Below, piece by piece: positions 9,760 to 22,292 of a DNA stretch of 64,000 nucleotides (its first letter is position 1; each line of letters starts with the position of its first letter). Below the pieces are notes generated by a model that did not search any database, was not told where the DNA came from, and was given only the letters and a program-made list of their open reading frames with translations. The DNA is taken from assembly GCA_018806985.1 (NCBI GenBank), contig JADANN010000145.1:112683-176682 (forward strand), in the 5' to 3' direction. A program made the position numbers and the translations under genes. This DNA is from Angiostrongylus vasorum. Lineage: Eukaryota > Nematoda > Chromadorea > Rhabditida > Metastrongylidae.

Positions 9760-12640
9760 TGTTAAAATCTCAGGGTCAATGAAAGCTGCCTGGTTCATGA
9801 AGAACTAAGGTGACGATCTGTATCTACAATGCACGTACACTTGCATCCGACTCCTCGATAGAAGACTTGTTCATGCAAGCAAAAAGGATTAGGTACGACG
9901 TCGTCGGCCTGGCCGAGACGAGAAGACGCCACCTTTTCAACGCCGTCTATGACACCGGTGAAGAACTGTTCCTCGGAACATGCGAGAGTAGAGGAGTCGG
10001 CGGCGTCGGCGTTCTCGTCAACACGAGTTTGTCCATGAACATCGATTCATTCGAACAACTTACAACCCGAATCGGACGTTTACCTTTAAAAGAGATGTGG
10101 ATCAATACTGGCTTTGACAATTTTCGTCGTTTACGCGCCGACATGAAACTATGACGAAGAGGAAGTCGAAGCGTTCAATGCGGACATGGACAAATTCTAC
10201 AGAGCAGACCATACATTCTTCAAGGTCATAATTTGTGATTCTAATGCTAAGATTGGACCAAGAATAACGTTTGAAGAACGTCACATTGGAACTCACGGAT
10301 TAGAATGGAACGAAGAAGGTGAGCGGTTGTCCGAGTTTATCCCGACGACCAAGACCAACCATCGTAACTCACAATTCCAAAGCGCCACCCTCAACGCTGG
10401 ATGTGGGAGTCTCCCAATGAAGAGTACCGTAACGAAATAGACCACATCATAGTAAATAGAAGGTTTTGCCTAACCGATGTTGCCGTTATTCCAAAATTTT
10501 ACACGGGATCAGACCATCGCCTCCCTTGAGCAAGATTCCATTCCTCGTGGAAAGGAGAAAAAGCCGCTAAATTCAAAAAATGAATTCCCAGAGCCACCAT
10601 AAACCGGGTCTTATTCAACTCACTAGTCGGCTGTAGAGAAGATGCCGTTATCGATAACACCGACGAAGAATACGATCGGCTCATTAAACATCTTCACGTT
10701 AGCGCTATGAAAGCTGAGAGTTCGAAAATCACCAAGAGACTTCCGTCTCCCGAAACGCTCGAAGTGATACGCCAGAGTGGAATCGTACGAGTTGTAGGCA
10801 ACCCCGAACTGACGTCTGAACGTGCAAAACAGTGAAGGCAGGCATTAAGAGAAGATCTTAAAAAGAGAAGAGCAGCAATTATGCTTAAAGCTGCAGAGGC
10901 TGGGAAAAGCATTCGCAAACCCCACAGAGGCTTCGCCAATTACAGAACCACGATGATTGCACTCCGACGCCCAGACGGAACAGTTACAGTGTCCAGAAAG
11001 GCAACTGAGAAAATCACTCACAAATACTACGCAGTTCACTTCAATAGCCACGTCCTCCTTTGCTTATGTGAAATAAAGGATAATGGATATGTTGTACCAC
11101 CTGTTCTCCCTTCCGAAATCCGATATGCCATTTTGTCGGTGAAAAATCGAACAGCACCAGGTCCGGACAGGATAAGATCAGAACACCCCAAGAACCTTCC
11201 ACCAGTCCTCGCAAACACACTGGCTCGGCTCTTCACACGTTACCTGGCTGAATGCAAAGTCCCTACTCAATGGAAGACCAGCAAGACCGTGCAAATCAAA
11301 TGTTTAAGAAAGGTAACCTCCACGATATCGGCAACTATCGCCCAATCTGCTTGCTGTCTGTCGTCTACAAACTTTCACTCGAGTCATTTGACAGAACACT
11401 GGACGAAGGACAACCATTTGAGCAAGCAGGGATTTCGAAAAGGATTTACTACGATGGACCACATACACATGATAACAAAGTTCACTGTAATATCGCGAGA
11501 GTACAAAAGTCTCTGTCTCACTTTCATCGAATTAAAGAAGACCTTTGAGCCAGTTGAGATAGAAGCAATCAAGGAAGCCCTTGATAATCAAGAAGTACCT
11601 GCTCAGTACATAAAGATTCTTCGTGAGCTGTGCAAAAATTTCACAGCCAAGATATCACCATTCTACAACGACGTCAAAAGATGAGTTGAGCAAGGGATAC
11701 CATCTCACCAAAATTATTTAGCGCCACACTCGAGAACGCCGTGCGAACATTGGAGTGGGATAACACGAGATTGAAAACCGATGGTCGGCAATTACATAGC
11801 CAAGCGGAACGAATGCCTACCGATTTTGATAAACCTTGTGGAAAGATTGGTCTTCGACTAAATCCCACAAAAACGATGTTCATGAGGAACGGATTGGTTT
11901 CGTATGTCCCATTCACGCTCAACGGAACGAATATGCTCCAGTTATGTCTATCTAGGTCGGGAAATCAATGTGATGAACGACTTAACTCCAGAGGTGAGCA
12001 GAAGGAAGCGAGCTGTTTGCGGAGCTTTCAAGAGCATCGAGGACGTAGTGAAGAGAACAAAGTACACCCGCCTACGTGCCCACCTTTTCGACTAAACGGC
12101 ACTTTCTGCCTTAACGTATGCTTCAGAAACCTGATCGCTGCGTAAGCAGGATGAAAGAACATTCAGCTTTACTGAACGCGCAGTCGAAAGGACAATGCTA
12201 GGTGTATCCCGTGTCATACAAGTAAGAGAAGGTATCCGAATCTCCAACCTGCGTCAACGATCAAAAATCAAAATTACCGTTCTGTGCGCCAAAGAGTCGA
12301 AGATAAGGTGGGCCGGACACGTAATGCGTATGAATGACAACCGGTGGACAAGAGCCGTTAGTGACTGGATTCCTCGGGATTTTAAACACACTGCAGGAAG
12401 ACCACCGACTCGATGGTTAGAGTTCTTCACGAAGAGCCTAGAAGAAAGATATGATGTTCGAAGTGTCCCTAGAGCGGGCAGAACCCACTGGGCTACTCTT
12501 GCACGCGACAGGGGAAAAAATGGACGATTTACTGGCGCCCGCTTGAGTCACTCGACAATCATCAGAGCTACAGGAGATGCAGGGGACACAGGTGATGGAA
12601 GGACTTGCATATTCAAACGCTTTTCATCGAAATTATAAAA
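9760..12640 (+). mobile_element. RTE-like LINE, 5'-truncated and frameshifted
   Basis: Three blocks of a non-LTR retrotransposon polyprotein are readable in broken frames. The first is the N-terminal apurinic-type endonuclease (9810-10154: [20 protein letters not shown]; the TGSDHR-type motif is near 10505). The second is the reverse transcriptase (10881-11684: KNRTAPGPDRI, QWKTSKTV). The third is a C-terminal part (12195-12600: KIRWAGHVMRMNDNRWTRA, AGRPPTRW). Several stops and frame changes separate them. Around 11790 the sequence runs LHSQAERM with no FADD box, so the catalytic aspartates have been deleted. The 5' end starts shortly before the ORF, while the copy at 34290-37690 has about 0.6 kb more. 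Family assignment rests on remembered RTE motifs. Confidence 0.85.
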
Positions 12641-12644
12641 TTTG

Positions 12645-13385
12645 CTATAGAGAAAGCACAGATTTGTGCCACATTTCCTTCTTCCCGGTATTTTCGATTG
12701 TTATCCTGGTATCACATCTCAAAACCAGGTAGGGAACCGTTTATACAACAATAATAACACAACAACAGCGAAGTGGAGATGGCAATGAGCAATAGCAATT
12801 TTAAAATACCTTATGCGATAGCATTATAGTGATATGAAAGAGGAATAATGGCGGTAAACATTGTTAACCAAGTAGTATGGTTGCCCAGAAGTGGGATATG
12901 ATGTTGTTATACACCCATAGATCAGCATCGGATCTGTAGGTGGGCGGAACAGCATATGGGATGGCTAAACTTTGCTTAGGATCATTAAATTGGCAAATAG
13001 AGCGCAATAATCAAGAAGGAAAGGTGTAGATATAACAAGCAGATGGCAGTGTGCTAGTCCGAGAAGGTAACTTGTAAAATATGCTACGAAATAGCGGAGT
13101 AGCCATAAAGTGCTACTTGTGACAACGGTTGGTTTATGGCAGGAAGGATCAGAATGCGCATAGTAACCGTTCGGTGGTATAATTGCTATGTTGAGCCATC
13201 ATTTTGCATCGCGTGACTTCTTCCTCGGCACAAGAGCTTTGCTTTGTATTGACTAGAACGAGGATTATTTATTGCCTTAAACAAATTTCCCTAAAAAGAT
13301 AAGAAAACAAATGAACTTCTTTATTTTATTAGGTCGTTCAGAAACAGATGAGCGTTTTTAACTATGTTGTTCAAAATTTTAACCG
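12645..13385. other. No gene seen
   Basis: Spacer sequence with purine-rich stretches. I see no exon structure, tRNA-like box or familiar repeat. Confidence 0.4.
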
Positions 13386-13389
13386 TTTT

Positions 13390-13610
13390 ATTTACTGCTT
13401 ACTATTTTTAATGGCAGGGGTATAATGCGAAATATAGCTACAGCGATGCTGAGATATTTGTAAAACTTCAGACCGCAGTGTCAGCGGTGGGGAACGAACG
13501 GGCTATTGTCCTTTCCGGGGAGTAACGCGTTCACCACCACACAATGCGGGTCCTTCGTTTCGCCTGTCTTTCAGCTAGCTTCCTGTTGTTCAAAATGTCT
13601 TAACTTGCTC
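13390..13610 (+). mobile_element. Fold-back family element, single arm
   Basis: Shares TTATTTACTGC, AATGGCAG, GATGCTGAGATATTTG, GGGGAACGAACGGGC, CCTTTCCGGGGAGTAA and CTTTCAGCTAG with the fold-back elements at 17865, 33281, 45625 and 50830. The inverted second half is missing here. Confidence 0.65.
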
Positions 13611-13669
13611 GAAACTAAACATTATTAATCATGATAAGAACCGTATAAATTCCCACATTTTCCCAACAG

Positions 13670-14650
13670 GACACAAATGTAATTATTTTAGTTCCATAAA
13701 ATTCAGGAGTTCTGGAAGCAATGAATTCATTGACGGTATTTTTTGCGCCATCGTGGTTGGTGAAGCATTTCTAGCGCATGAAGTTGTCAAGATGCTTGAA
13801 GAAATGATAATGGGTAGGTGATGGGTCTGATAAACATGGCGGATGAGGCAAATTTTCCTAGCCCAGCTCGTTCAACTTCTGCAGCTCTGGTTCCGTGACG
13901 TGAGGAAGGGCGCTGTCTTGGAGAAGGATTGGTCCTTTTCTGTTGACTAATGGCGGTCGCTGTTGCAGTTGTTGGAGTTCACTGTGGATTCCATCGATTT
14001 GTTGGTAATACTTCTGTGACGTAATCATTTCGCCCGGATTCAAAAAGCTATAATGAATCATGCTGGCTGCAGACCACCAAATAATCACCAACATGTTTTT
14101 TTGTGGCTACGTCCGCCTTGGGATGTGCTGAGGAGTCTAATCGCAATTTAACCGTTGAGATGAACATGGCCGGTTGTCGCACAGAATCCACTTCTCGTCG
14201 CAAGTCACAACTCGATGAAGAATACGGCGGTTTTTGTTCTGCAGAATAAGGGCAGGCGACACTTTAAAACGGTAGTTTTTTTTGATTATCGTTTAGTTCG
14301 TGCGGCACCCACTTGTCGAGGTTTTTTTGTCTTTCCTATGCGATTCAAGTGAGAGCAAAACGCTCCTGTGCTCACACCAAGTCGATGTGCGAGCTCTCGC
14401 ACAGTTGTTCGCGTGTTTGCCTTCACTAGTGCCTTCAATTCGTCGTCGTCAAGTTCATTGGGACGTCCGAGGCCTTCCTTATCTTCGAGGTCGAAATATT
14501 CAGATCGGAATTTCCGAAACCATGTTCGCACTGTTGATTCACCGAGTCTTTACCCTGCTTTATTAATGTTTCGACCCGTCTCTGCTGCTAAATGACCGAG
14601 TTTGAACTCATAGAAGACAATTCGACGAAAATTCATTTTTGACATGTGAA
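13670..14650 (-). pseudogene. mariner transposase pseudogene
   Basis: Read on the minus strand. The N-terminal part (14286-14531) has a helix-turn-helix region (FDLEDKEGLGRP, then RELAHRLGVSTG). A one-base shift leads to the catalytic region: VTCDEKW near 14195 (first Asp), WWSAASMIHYSFLNPGE, and ILLQDSALPHV near 13910 (second Asp). Past an in-frame TAG at about 13860 comes LSDPSPTHYHFFKHL (third Asp). A second TAG follows near 13776, then NEFIASRTPEFYGTK. All three aspartates of the DD34D triad are still readable, but stops and frameshifts make it non-functional. Confidence 0.85.
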
Positions 14651-14654
14651 AGTG

Positions 14655-15525
14655 CAAAGCTCAAAGCCGGCAGGAAAGTTTAATTTTTGACGGAATACAA
14701 AGAAATTTTTCAAAAAAAGCATGAAATCAGCTTTTCAAGAATATATAATATTGCAAGCAATAAAGAATACTTCACTGGTAAATAATATATTAACGCAATA
14801 AATATTTTAAGTCGCTCATTTATTTCCGAAGAAGCAACACATTTAGTTCCTGCGCCCAGTTCATCAGATCGGTATACACCTTTGGTTTCTGTGCAGCGCG
14901 GTTTTCCAGCATAAAAGTTAGTTGAGCTTAGAATTGCCTAATCAGTGACAAATTCTTCCAGAGCTTGTGACCGATCTAGGCATGATTTGAGCTAAAGATT
15001 CACAAAAGATTGATTCATATTCCGAGCACGAACTCTGTTTTGGAACATTCGTCTCGACTGAAACTCGGTAACCACGACATTTTCTTCGCCTTGTTATTCT
15101 TGATCTAGGTCTCTTCTAGGATCCATGGAAAACCTCTTTTAGATATCGAAGCAAAATCCTTTTTTCGCAAATAATTCGTCAAAGTCTACGTAAATATCAC
15201 CTCAACGAGTTCTGAGGTTCCTTCTTGGCTTCCCTGATTGACGTTGCACGTTGTCATCTGACACAAACCTAAATTACGCCTAATAAGCTTCCGTTTGTCC
15301 AGTCTTGCTTAACTCCTTGGTGTTGTTTTTTTTTAATTCGACGGGTTCAGAACTCCGTAATTTAGTAAACGTAGCAGACCCATCGATCGGTACCATTTCC
15401 ACCTATTATGACTGAACTGCCAGTGTACTGAGCTGAACAACAGGTGAAAAAAAAGAAGCTTCCTCAGCTGCTTCATGAATTGGCCATTAAGCAAGATAGT
15501 TTATGATTGCATAAAGGATAGGAAA
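14655..15525. other. No gene seen
   Basis: AT-rich sequence with short open frames only, and no repeat family I can match. It may include remains of the mariner end. Confidence 0.35.
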
Positions 15526-15529
15526 TAAA

Positions 15530-15650
15530 GCGCAAGGCGTCGATAAATCTCTAAGAGAGGAGCCCTATGTTAGGCTTCATAAGGCATCGTTAGAAGTGGT
15601 TGAATTCATATTTGAACAGTGACTTTGTCGCTTAATAAGGCATCAATTCA
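15530..15650 (-). mobile_element. SINE 3' fragment
   Basis: GGCTTCATAAGGCATCGTT, AGTGGTTGAATTCATAT and GAACAGTGAC follow the reverse complement of the SINE tail with substitutions. The head is absent. Confidence 0.45.
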
Positions 15651-16189
15651 GTTCTGCTGTCTTAGTAGACTAGTCTGGTGCACCAATCTGTGGTCTGGAG
15701 GTCTTGCTGAACATCATTCTCATGCTATCTTGGATTAGCTGAGGCAAGGCGCTCGCAGGTGGTTTGGAGAAGAATGTTGGGTTTCAAACCTTCTGCGCAA
15801 ACATAGGATAAAAGTAGTTATATCAAGTGATTATCCTATGCAACAGCTCCAGCGCAGAAGCTAAGGAAACCAATATCAAGCGAAAAAAAAGCAATACAAA
15901 ATCGAACCACCTCGTTCTCTTGTCCTTTGTTCCTGGTTTTTCTTTAACAACCGAACCGACGACGTTGATATGTATGTATCCATTGCATCTACTGGAAGAT
16001 GTTCTTGTTAGAAATTTTCCCCTATCTTACTAAAAACAATAATAAAATACGGCGAGTATGTCGCGAAAATAGGTTAGACGTGATGTGAAATAAGCATCAT
16101 CTTAGGACATATGGTCGAGTCGGTCATGAGGCTTAGAATTAGGGGGTTAGAAGGGTGAGCGTCTAGACCAAATACCGATTCGACAGCAC

Positions 16190-16262
16190 AGCTGGTGAGC
16201 CTGGAACGCTGGGATTGATCCCATGTGTACTGCAGGGCAGCTCCGACCACTGCACTACACTC
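16190..16262 (-). mobile_element. tRNA-like SINE head
   Basis: On the minus strand GGCGAGTGTAGTGCAGTGG (A box) is followed by ATGGGATCAATCCCA (B box) and CAGGCTCACCAGC. No SINE body follows, so it is a 5' fragment or a separate insertion. Confidence 0.55.
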
Positions 16263-16324
16263 GCCTATGTTTTATATATTTGCTATATATTCACAATACT
16301 TTTTTAACGATTCCTCTTTCACAT

Positions 16325-16665
16325 CTGTTCTGCGGATCTCAACACTTCTTGCATTCGATTCCTTTTCTCTCATTCGTCATCCACGAGGATCTTCCAACTT
16401 TCCATGTTCGGCTTCAGCTGCTGCTTGAGGATTTCCCTTCCACCATGAATGTCGTTGAGTGTTGATCGAGTCGATTTTGAGTGAAGCCCTGAGATAGTCG
16501 CTCCAGAGCATTCCCATTTGGGTTCCAGGGAGTGAACTTTCCTCAATTAATCCCGGTAGCAATTTCCTGACGCTGGAAACGTGAGATGCTTGGTGAGCCC
16601 GAAGCGAGGTTGAACCAGAATAACTTTGACGATGAGCAGCATCAAAACCACTGTGCCATCAGATT
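16325..16665 (-). mobile_element. tRNA-derived SINE, long-body subfamily
   Basis: On the minus strand the head GATGGCACAGTGGTTTTGATG and the B-box-like TGGTTCAACCTCG precede the long body. The body's far end is GATCCTCGTGGATGACGAATG and GATCCGCAGAAC, matching the copy at 5829. Confidence 0.6.
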
Positions 16666-16669
16666 CACA

Positions 16670-17415
16670 TTCACAGTATTTCACACACTTACTTGGTTGG
16701 ATACTTGAATTGGACACCCAGGGACACCTCCTAGTCACGATCAGACGGTAAAGCGTTGGGAGGTTTTACACATTAACCGCAGTTTATATCCACCCAGCTA
16801 GCCAACGACACTGAAACATTACATGCTTTTCAAAGTCACGTGATAAACGATAGGGTGGATGTCTAGACCAAAGGAGCTGCTTTTTCCCCCGAATGACGAT
16901 CTTTCTTCCACCTCGGAATCTTGTTCAAACGCTTAATGATTTTGAAAAGCATGTGATATATGCCTTGAAGTACAAAAACGCAGCTGGATTTTTGTGACGT
17001 TTTGGTCATAATGAACCAATGAACGACGAAAATTATTGTTGTAGGGACCAACATTGATTCAGGCGACTGAATCCGAAGATCGAGTGAGGCAGAATTTGAT
17101 TCGTTGGACTGAGACTGAGATGTGAAGCAATCTCTTCGTGTCTCATACCAGTTGCCAAAAATTACCTAACCTACCCTGGTCAAAGAAAGGAAAAACTCAT
17201 GACCTTTCGACTGCAAGACATAATCCCAGTCGACTGCTTCTCTTTCAATTTTTTAAGTTGTGAAAGTATTGGATTGAGATTATAACAGCGCGAACGTAAC
17301 TACACTTTTGACATTACAGGGAATGGAGTACGATTAACGAATTACAGACGTACTTTTATTGAAAATAGTGCATGTCACTCAAAAAGCTATTATATTCAGC
17401 ATGCCTACTCCCTTT
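16670..17415. other. No gene seen
   Basis: Short repeats of TTTGAAAAGCATGT type (about 16820 and 16945) and AT-rich sequence. No exon structure was identified. Confidence 0.35.
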
Positions 17416-17419
17416 AAAG

Positions 17420-17702
17420 CCCGCGTGTGGCGCAGTGGTCGGAGGCGCCCGGCAACACGCATGTGGAATCGATCCCCCGTGCCCCCTGACCCATTAAGCC
17501 TTCCATCCCTCCGGGTTGGGGAAATTGGCACCAGAGTTGGCTGGGAGGATAGCAGCACTGGCTCAATGCATCGGTACGCCACCGCGAGTCATTGTAAAGG
17601 CCAGATACACATTCAATCACCTCCAAACCATGCTTAGTTAAGTCGAATGCATAGCGCATCCTTAAGGGATTAATCAACGCCTGGAGCTCTATCTTTTTTT
17701 TC
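17420..17702 (+). mobile_element. tRNA-derived SINE
   Basis: A box GTGTGGCGCAGTGGTCGG, B box GAATCGATCCC, then the complete body (AAGCCTTCCATCC, GGGAGGATAGCAGC, TCGGTACGCCACCGCG, GATCAACGCC) and an end in a run of eight T. This is among the best-preserved copies. Confidence 0.85.
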
Positions 17703-17864
17703 TGGCTTCTTTTAAATTAGTGGCAAAGGACAGTTTTTTGAAGATGAACAGCTAAAAATCGCTGAGTACTTGTGAGGGATTTTTAAGTTGGCAGGTATGG
17801 AAATCCGCTTCATTACATTGAAGGAACATTGCCTAAAATGTAGGGCAAGATTACAAAACATAAG

Positions 17865-18165
17865 ACAGAATATAACTTCAATGATGCTGAGATATTTGCA
17901 AAACTCCGGACGGCAGGGGTCTGCGGTGGCAAACGAACGCGCTATTGTCCTTTCCGGGGAGTACGCGTTCACCACCACGCCATGCGGGTGCTTCGTTTCT
18001 CCTGTCTCACAGCTAGTTCTTTCGATCTCTACTATCAGCAATCACCCGTCAGCTTGATTCCCCACCGCAGACACCTGCGGTCCGGAGTTTTGCAAATATC
18101 TCAGCATCATTGAAGTTTATTTCGCAATATACCCTGCCATTAAAAAGACTGGGTAGCAAGTAATA
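17865..18165. mobile_element. Fold-back element
   Basis: The two ends are inverted copies of each other. Left: TGATGCTGAGATATTTGCAAAACTCCGGAC...GGTCTGCGGTGG. Right (from about 18058): CCACCGCAGACACCTGCGGTCCGGAG, then TTTGCAAATATCTCAGCATCA. Between them lie the family core GCGCTATTGTCCTTTCCGGGGAG and CAGCTAGTTCT. Read in reverse, the core resembles a tRNA promoter (GGCGTGGTGGTGAACGCG, later GCGTTCGTTTGCC). Confidence 0.75.
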
Positions 18166-18169
18166 AGCT

Positions 18170-19392
18170 AAAATAATAAAGAATTTCCATCTTATTCCAC
18201 TCAATGGCTTAGGAGGTGAGGCAATAGAGCTATTGGCCTGAGATTTCCTTTGAAGTTGCGAGATAGCCGTGCTAAAACTGTTTCCCGTCGTCGTCATAGG
18301 CAGTCGAAGATATTTATGAGTCAGAGAGGTTGATCTACTTGCAAATAGCTACCTTTGATAACGGCTAGCACATGCTGCTCCTGGTTGCACTTCCAGATAG
18401 GAGAGTTGAGCTGCTTGCCAGCTTAGGGAGTATCTAGTGGAGAAATAAACCACACCTTCTTTATACGAAACAACTAATGAGATAATCTAGTTGATGAATG
18501 GTAGCGATTACCGGTGGATAAGCACTATCAACAACGATCTTCTTGTATAGAAGGGTGTTGCTAAGTCGGGTTACCATTCCGTGCGGTGCTCTATTGGATT
18601 CGTGGCGATGCGATCACGGAGACCAACATCGGAGGAAACAAGAGCTGTGCTCGAACGACTCGCTCAATTCGCTTTTGAACAATGCGAAGGCGCCGAAACA
18701 TTAGCTGCATGAAGTTTTTTACCAATCTTGTTGTATCTCATCAATGAAAGGCCACATTTTAGTCAGTTATGCCGAGGTTAAAGGAAAGACTGTTTCTGAA
18801 ATATGATGAGAGAGAAAACAATTGCAGCGTGTAGAAAAAAGGTACTCATGGCTCCTCAAGATAAATATTGCACTTGTAAGCTGGAAAAACAGCCATGGCA
18901 TGGAAGCAATAGGAAAAAAGAATTGGAAACAAAAGGAACAGACAGAGATTGCTTTTTTATTTTGCTGGAAGAGTTTCTTAAGAACTCACGAATTTATAGG
19001 CAATTTATTGAACAAAGGTAAAACCTGTTATCATCAGAAAACGAACCGCTGTGATGAACAAGTTCGTGGAGCGGAGGGAATTGGTAGAATTAGAGTTGAC
19101 TAATTCTGGATGAAATACTACCGTTCCTCGGAAAGGAAGACCAGAAAATGAGACCAATTCGCATAAATGCTTATCATGTTGGTACTATCAAGAATTACAT
19201 TGTGTAATTATAAATGGTAATGCGTTTGGCAACGATCGATCCCTTAGAGGTAAACGTTGGCCATGCGGTGAACATCATTGGGTAGAAGTAAAACTGGATC
19301 CACTTTTTGACCATCAAATCGGTTTTTATACCCTTCCTGCCACATCAGGTGTTAATTTTTCCACTATTAATTAATGGCACCTTTAATTACTG
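18170..19392. other. No clear gene; possible short exon
   Basis: 18605-18712 is open on the plus strand (SEETRAVLERLAQFAFEQC before TGA) and could be an exon end, but I see no matching neighbours. The rest up to the right-arm junction is AT-rich and unassigned. Confidence 0.3.
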
Positions 19393-19797
19393 CGCTACAC
19401 TTCCATAACTGCATCTCTCACAAAAGACATTAAAGGACCTTATAGTTTAAATGTACCTAAGTACGTAACGGAACTATGTGATCGTAAGAAAATACACAGA
19501 CAAGTGCTGCACCAGAAACACAGTGTAGAAAGCTTTCCAACAGTTACCACGTTCCAAAAAAAATCCTTTGGTCAACACTCGGTCAAAAATTTCTAAATTC
19601 AAAACTACGGCGATGCAAAAGGTCATGCAAAACTGAGGAGGAACATTGTTGGGCTTAGCACCTGACGATTATCAGAGCACAAATTCTGAAGATTTTCGAA
19701 TAGCCTTCTCCATAACAATAAATGAATGCAAATGCTCTCAAGTAACAAACAAACTCTACCGGTGATGAAAATAAGCAACTATGTGGAAAAAATATTA

Positions 19798-20082
19798 AAA
19801 GGATTAAGGATAAAGCTCTCGGAATTGATCAATCCCTAAGGGATGCGCCATGCATTCGAGTTCATTAAGCATTGTTTGGAGGTCGTTGAATGCATATCTG
19901 GCCTTTACAATGAATCACGGTGGCCTACCGATGAATAAAGCCAGCGCTGCTATCCTCCAAGAAAAGTCTGATACCAATTTGCCGACCCCGTAGGGATGGA
20001 AGGCTTTGTGAGCCAGGGGAGCGGGGATCGATTACACGTGTGTCGCAGTGGCGCCCCCCAATCACTGCGCCACACGCGCCTC
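19798..20082 (-). mobile_element. tRNA-derived SINE (right arm)
   Basis: Mirror of the copy at 7518-7800, with the A box at the high-coordinate end (GCGCCACACGCGCC on the plus strand). Confidence 0.85.
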
Positions 20083-21404
20083 CATGGAAAAGATGTTACG
20101 AGGGGTTTTTGCTAAGTGATCGAGTTTTATTTGCCACTGAGCAAAAATTATTGCGATAGGGATAAAATGACAACCATATTTTTCTCGACAACAAGGACGA
20201 AGATGTCGAAACCTTAGCCGAAGAAATTTTTTTTACCATTTTTGTGTTGGCTTGGTAGTCCAAAAACGTTCTGGCAGGCGTTTACATTTTCGATGTCTCC
20301 ACATTTGTTACTAGAATGTTTATAGATTAAAGCAAATCCTCCAATGGGATTGCGCTCTGTAACGTAGAGAATCTCCTGTAACTGTTTGGACGAATTGCAG
20401 TTGTACCTTTTCCACACGAGTTGTGTAATATTTCTATCTCGCGTGTACGGTGTGAACATTCCACAGCTGATGTGAGCAAGCTGTAGTAGTAGTTTGTGCA
20501 AGTTGTCAGAGAAGGTTCTCTATATGCTACAGAACATTATTTATCTTTCCTAGAGTCAGCAGATAACGATAACGGCTATTTTCCAAACAGCAATCTTATC
20601 CGTAAAAAAGTTTCTTGAAGATCCCAACACGCCGCTTTTTCTAAAGAAGGCATTCGCTGCAGCCGTACGGTCAGTTGAATCAGCCGCATAACATTGCACT
20701 GCCTAAGAAAAAAGTTCTGTAACCTGCTCCTCAAACCATCTTTTCAAAATACCGCTTCAAACTATATCTTCATCTGCACCAGCTAAACGCCACTTGTCCC
20801 CTAGGGCAATTATACGTTGCTCTGTCAGCACCTAGTTCTTCTTCAGAGCGTTCCTCTTCCGTTCTCCCTCCTTCCTGGTGCTGGCGTTTGTATCCTCCAC
20901 CCTCTTCTATGTCATCATATCGTTAATATTACACTGCTGTTATTTCCTGTATAAAAATTGTCGAAGCAGTTTTCTGTGAGACCACTGTGAAAGTCCCGCG
21001 TGGCATACTCCTACAAGGCAAACAGTCAAACAAGCTAACAACAGACAATTCTCACTACATTTCTAAGCGACCACACTAGGAACGTCATAGTGCGGCTATC
21101 TCATAATTATAGACGAATAGAAGCTTAGACATTACTCAAAACTAGAAGTGTCAGCGAAGACAGTATACGACATATCATGAACCTTCAGACCATACGCAAT
21201 TGCGACCACTTTCATTGACGATGACGTCAAGAAATCGAATCAAATGGAAGAAATGTTAGGGTCTAGAAGTGAGGCAAGGATTTTCCATCTAGTGCCTGAT
21301 AATGTAACGTGAGCAGCAAAGAATTTGCGAAGAATCCGAAAAGGACTGTGACAAGCAAATTACCAAAACAGTGTCGTAAGCGCGATTTAGTTTAATACTA
21401 TTTT

Positions 21405-21772
21405 TTTTTATTTGATCCGTGTTCACATCTGCTGTGCAGATCCCATCACTTCTCACGTCCAATCCGTTTGCTCTCATCAATCGTCCATGAAGGTCTTCCA
21501 AGTTTTTAGCTGTGGCTTCGGTTGCAGCTTGAGGATTTTCATTTCGTCTTGAATGTCATAGAATGTTGGTGGAACAATTCTCGCTGAAGTCATGAGATAG
21601 ACGGAGTGAATCGTTTCCAACTGGATTGGACAGAGTGATTTTTTTCCCAGTTAAGTCCGGTACCAATTTTCCCAACCCCGGAGAGATGAGAGGCTTAGTT
21701 GGCCCGGAGCGGAATCGAACTAGAACCATGCTAATGTTGACGGACATCACCACCACTGTGCCATCCGCTCCA
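21405..21772 (-). mobile_element. Long-body tRNA-derived SINE (right arm)
   Basis: Mirror of 5829-6195. The B box appears on the plus strand as GGAATCGAACT and the A box as CACCACTGTGCCATC. Confidence 0.65.
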
Positions 21773-22014
21773 TAGTGCGATTTATTACATTATAAAAAGT
21801 ATAAAGGACAAAGCATTCGGCGCTGATCAGTCTGTCGACTGTACTATGCATCGTAGAGGTGAATGAAATCATATTTGACTTGCGATAGTCTTCTAATGTA
21901 ACGAGGCAATGTTTTTAGCTCGATGACAAATTGATTGACCCTGATTTATAAAAGTTTCGAATGGAGCAGAGTGCCTGATAGATTCAGCGAAAGCTGTGAA
22001 TCCGTTGCTTATAA

Positions 22015-22292
22015 AAAAACGACAATAAATTTGGAATTGACCGAACCATGAGGGATGGTCTATTCATTCCACTTTATTCAGCTCATTCATTAAAGATGAA
22101 TAAATGCATGCTTATACACTGACTCATAGTGGCCTACCAATGTACCTCATCATTGCTGTTCCTACTAAACATGTCTAGCATCAATTCTGCGACTCCGAAT
22201 GGATGGAAGGCTTGGTGAAGTCATGGCGCGGGATCGAACCAAAGACCATTTGTCTATAGCAAGGCAACTCTAACCACTGCACCACATACGAC
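22015..22292 (-). mobile_element. Diverged SINE (right arm)
   Basis: Mirror of 5308-5585. On the plus strand the B box reads GGGATCGAACC and the A box CTAACCACTGCACCACA. Confidence 0.7.

Noticed and set aside
17420..17702. Protein frames of 67-92 codons on both strands
   Set aside because: They are shadows of the SINE. No conservation of frame between copies.
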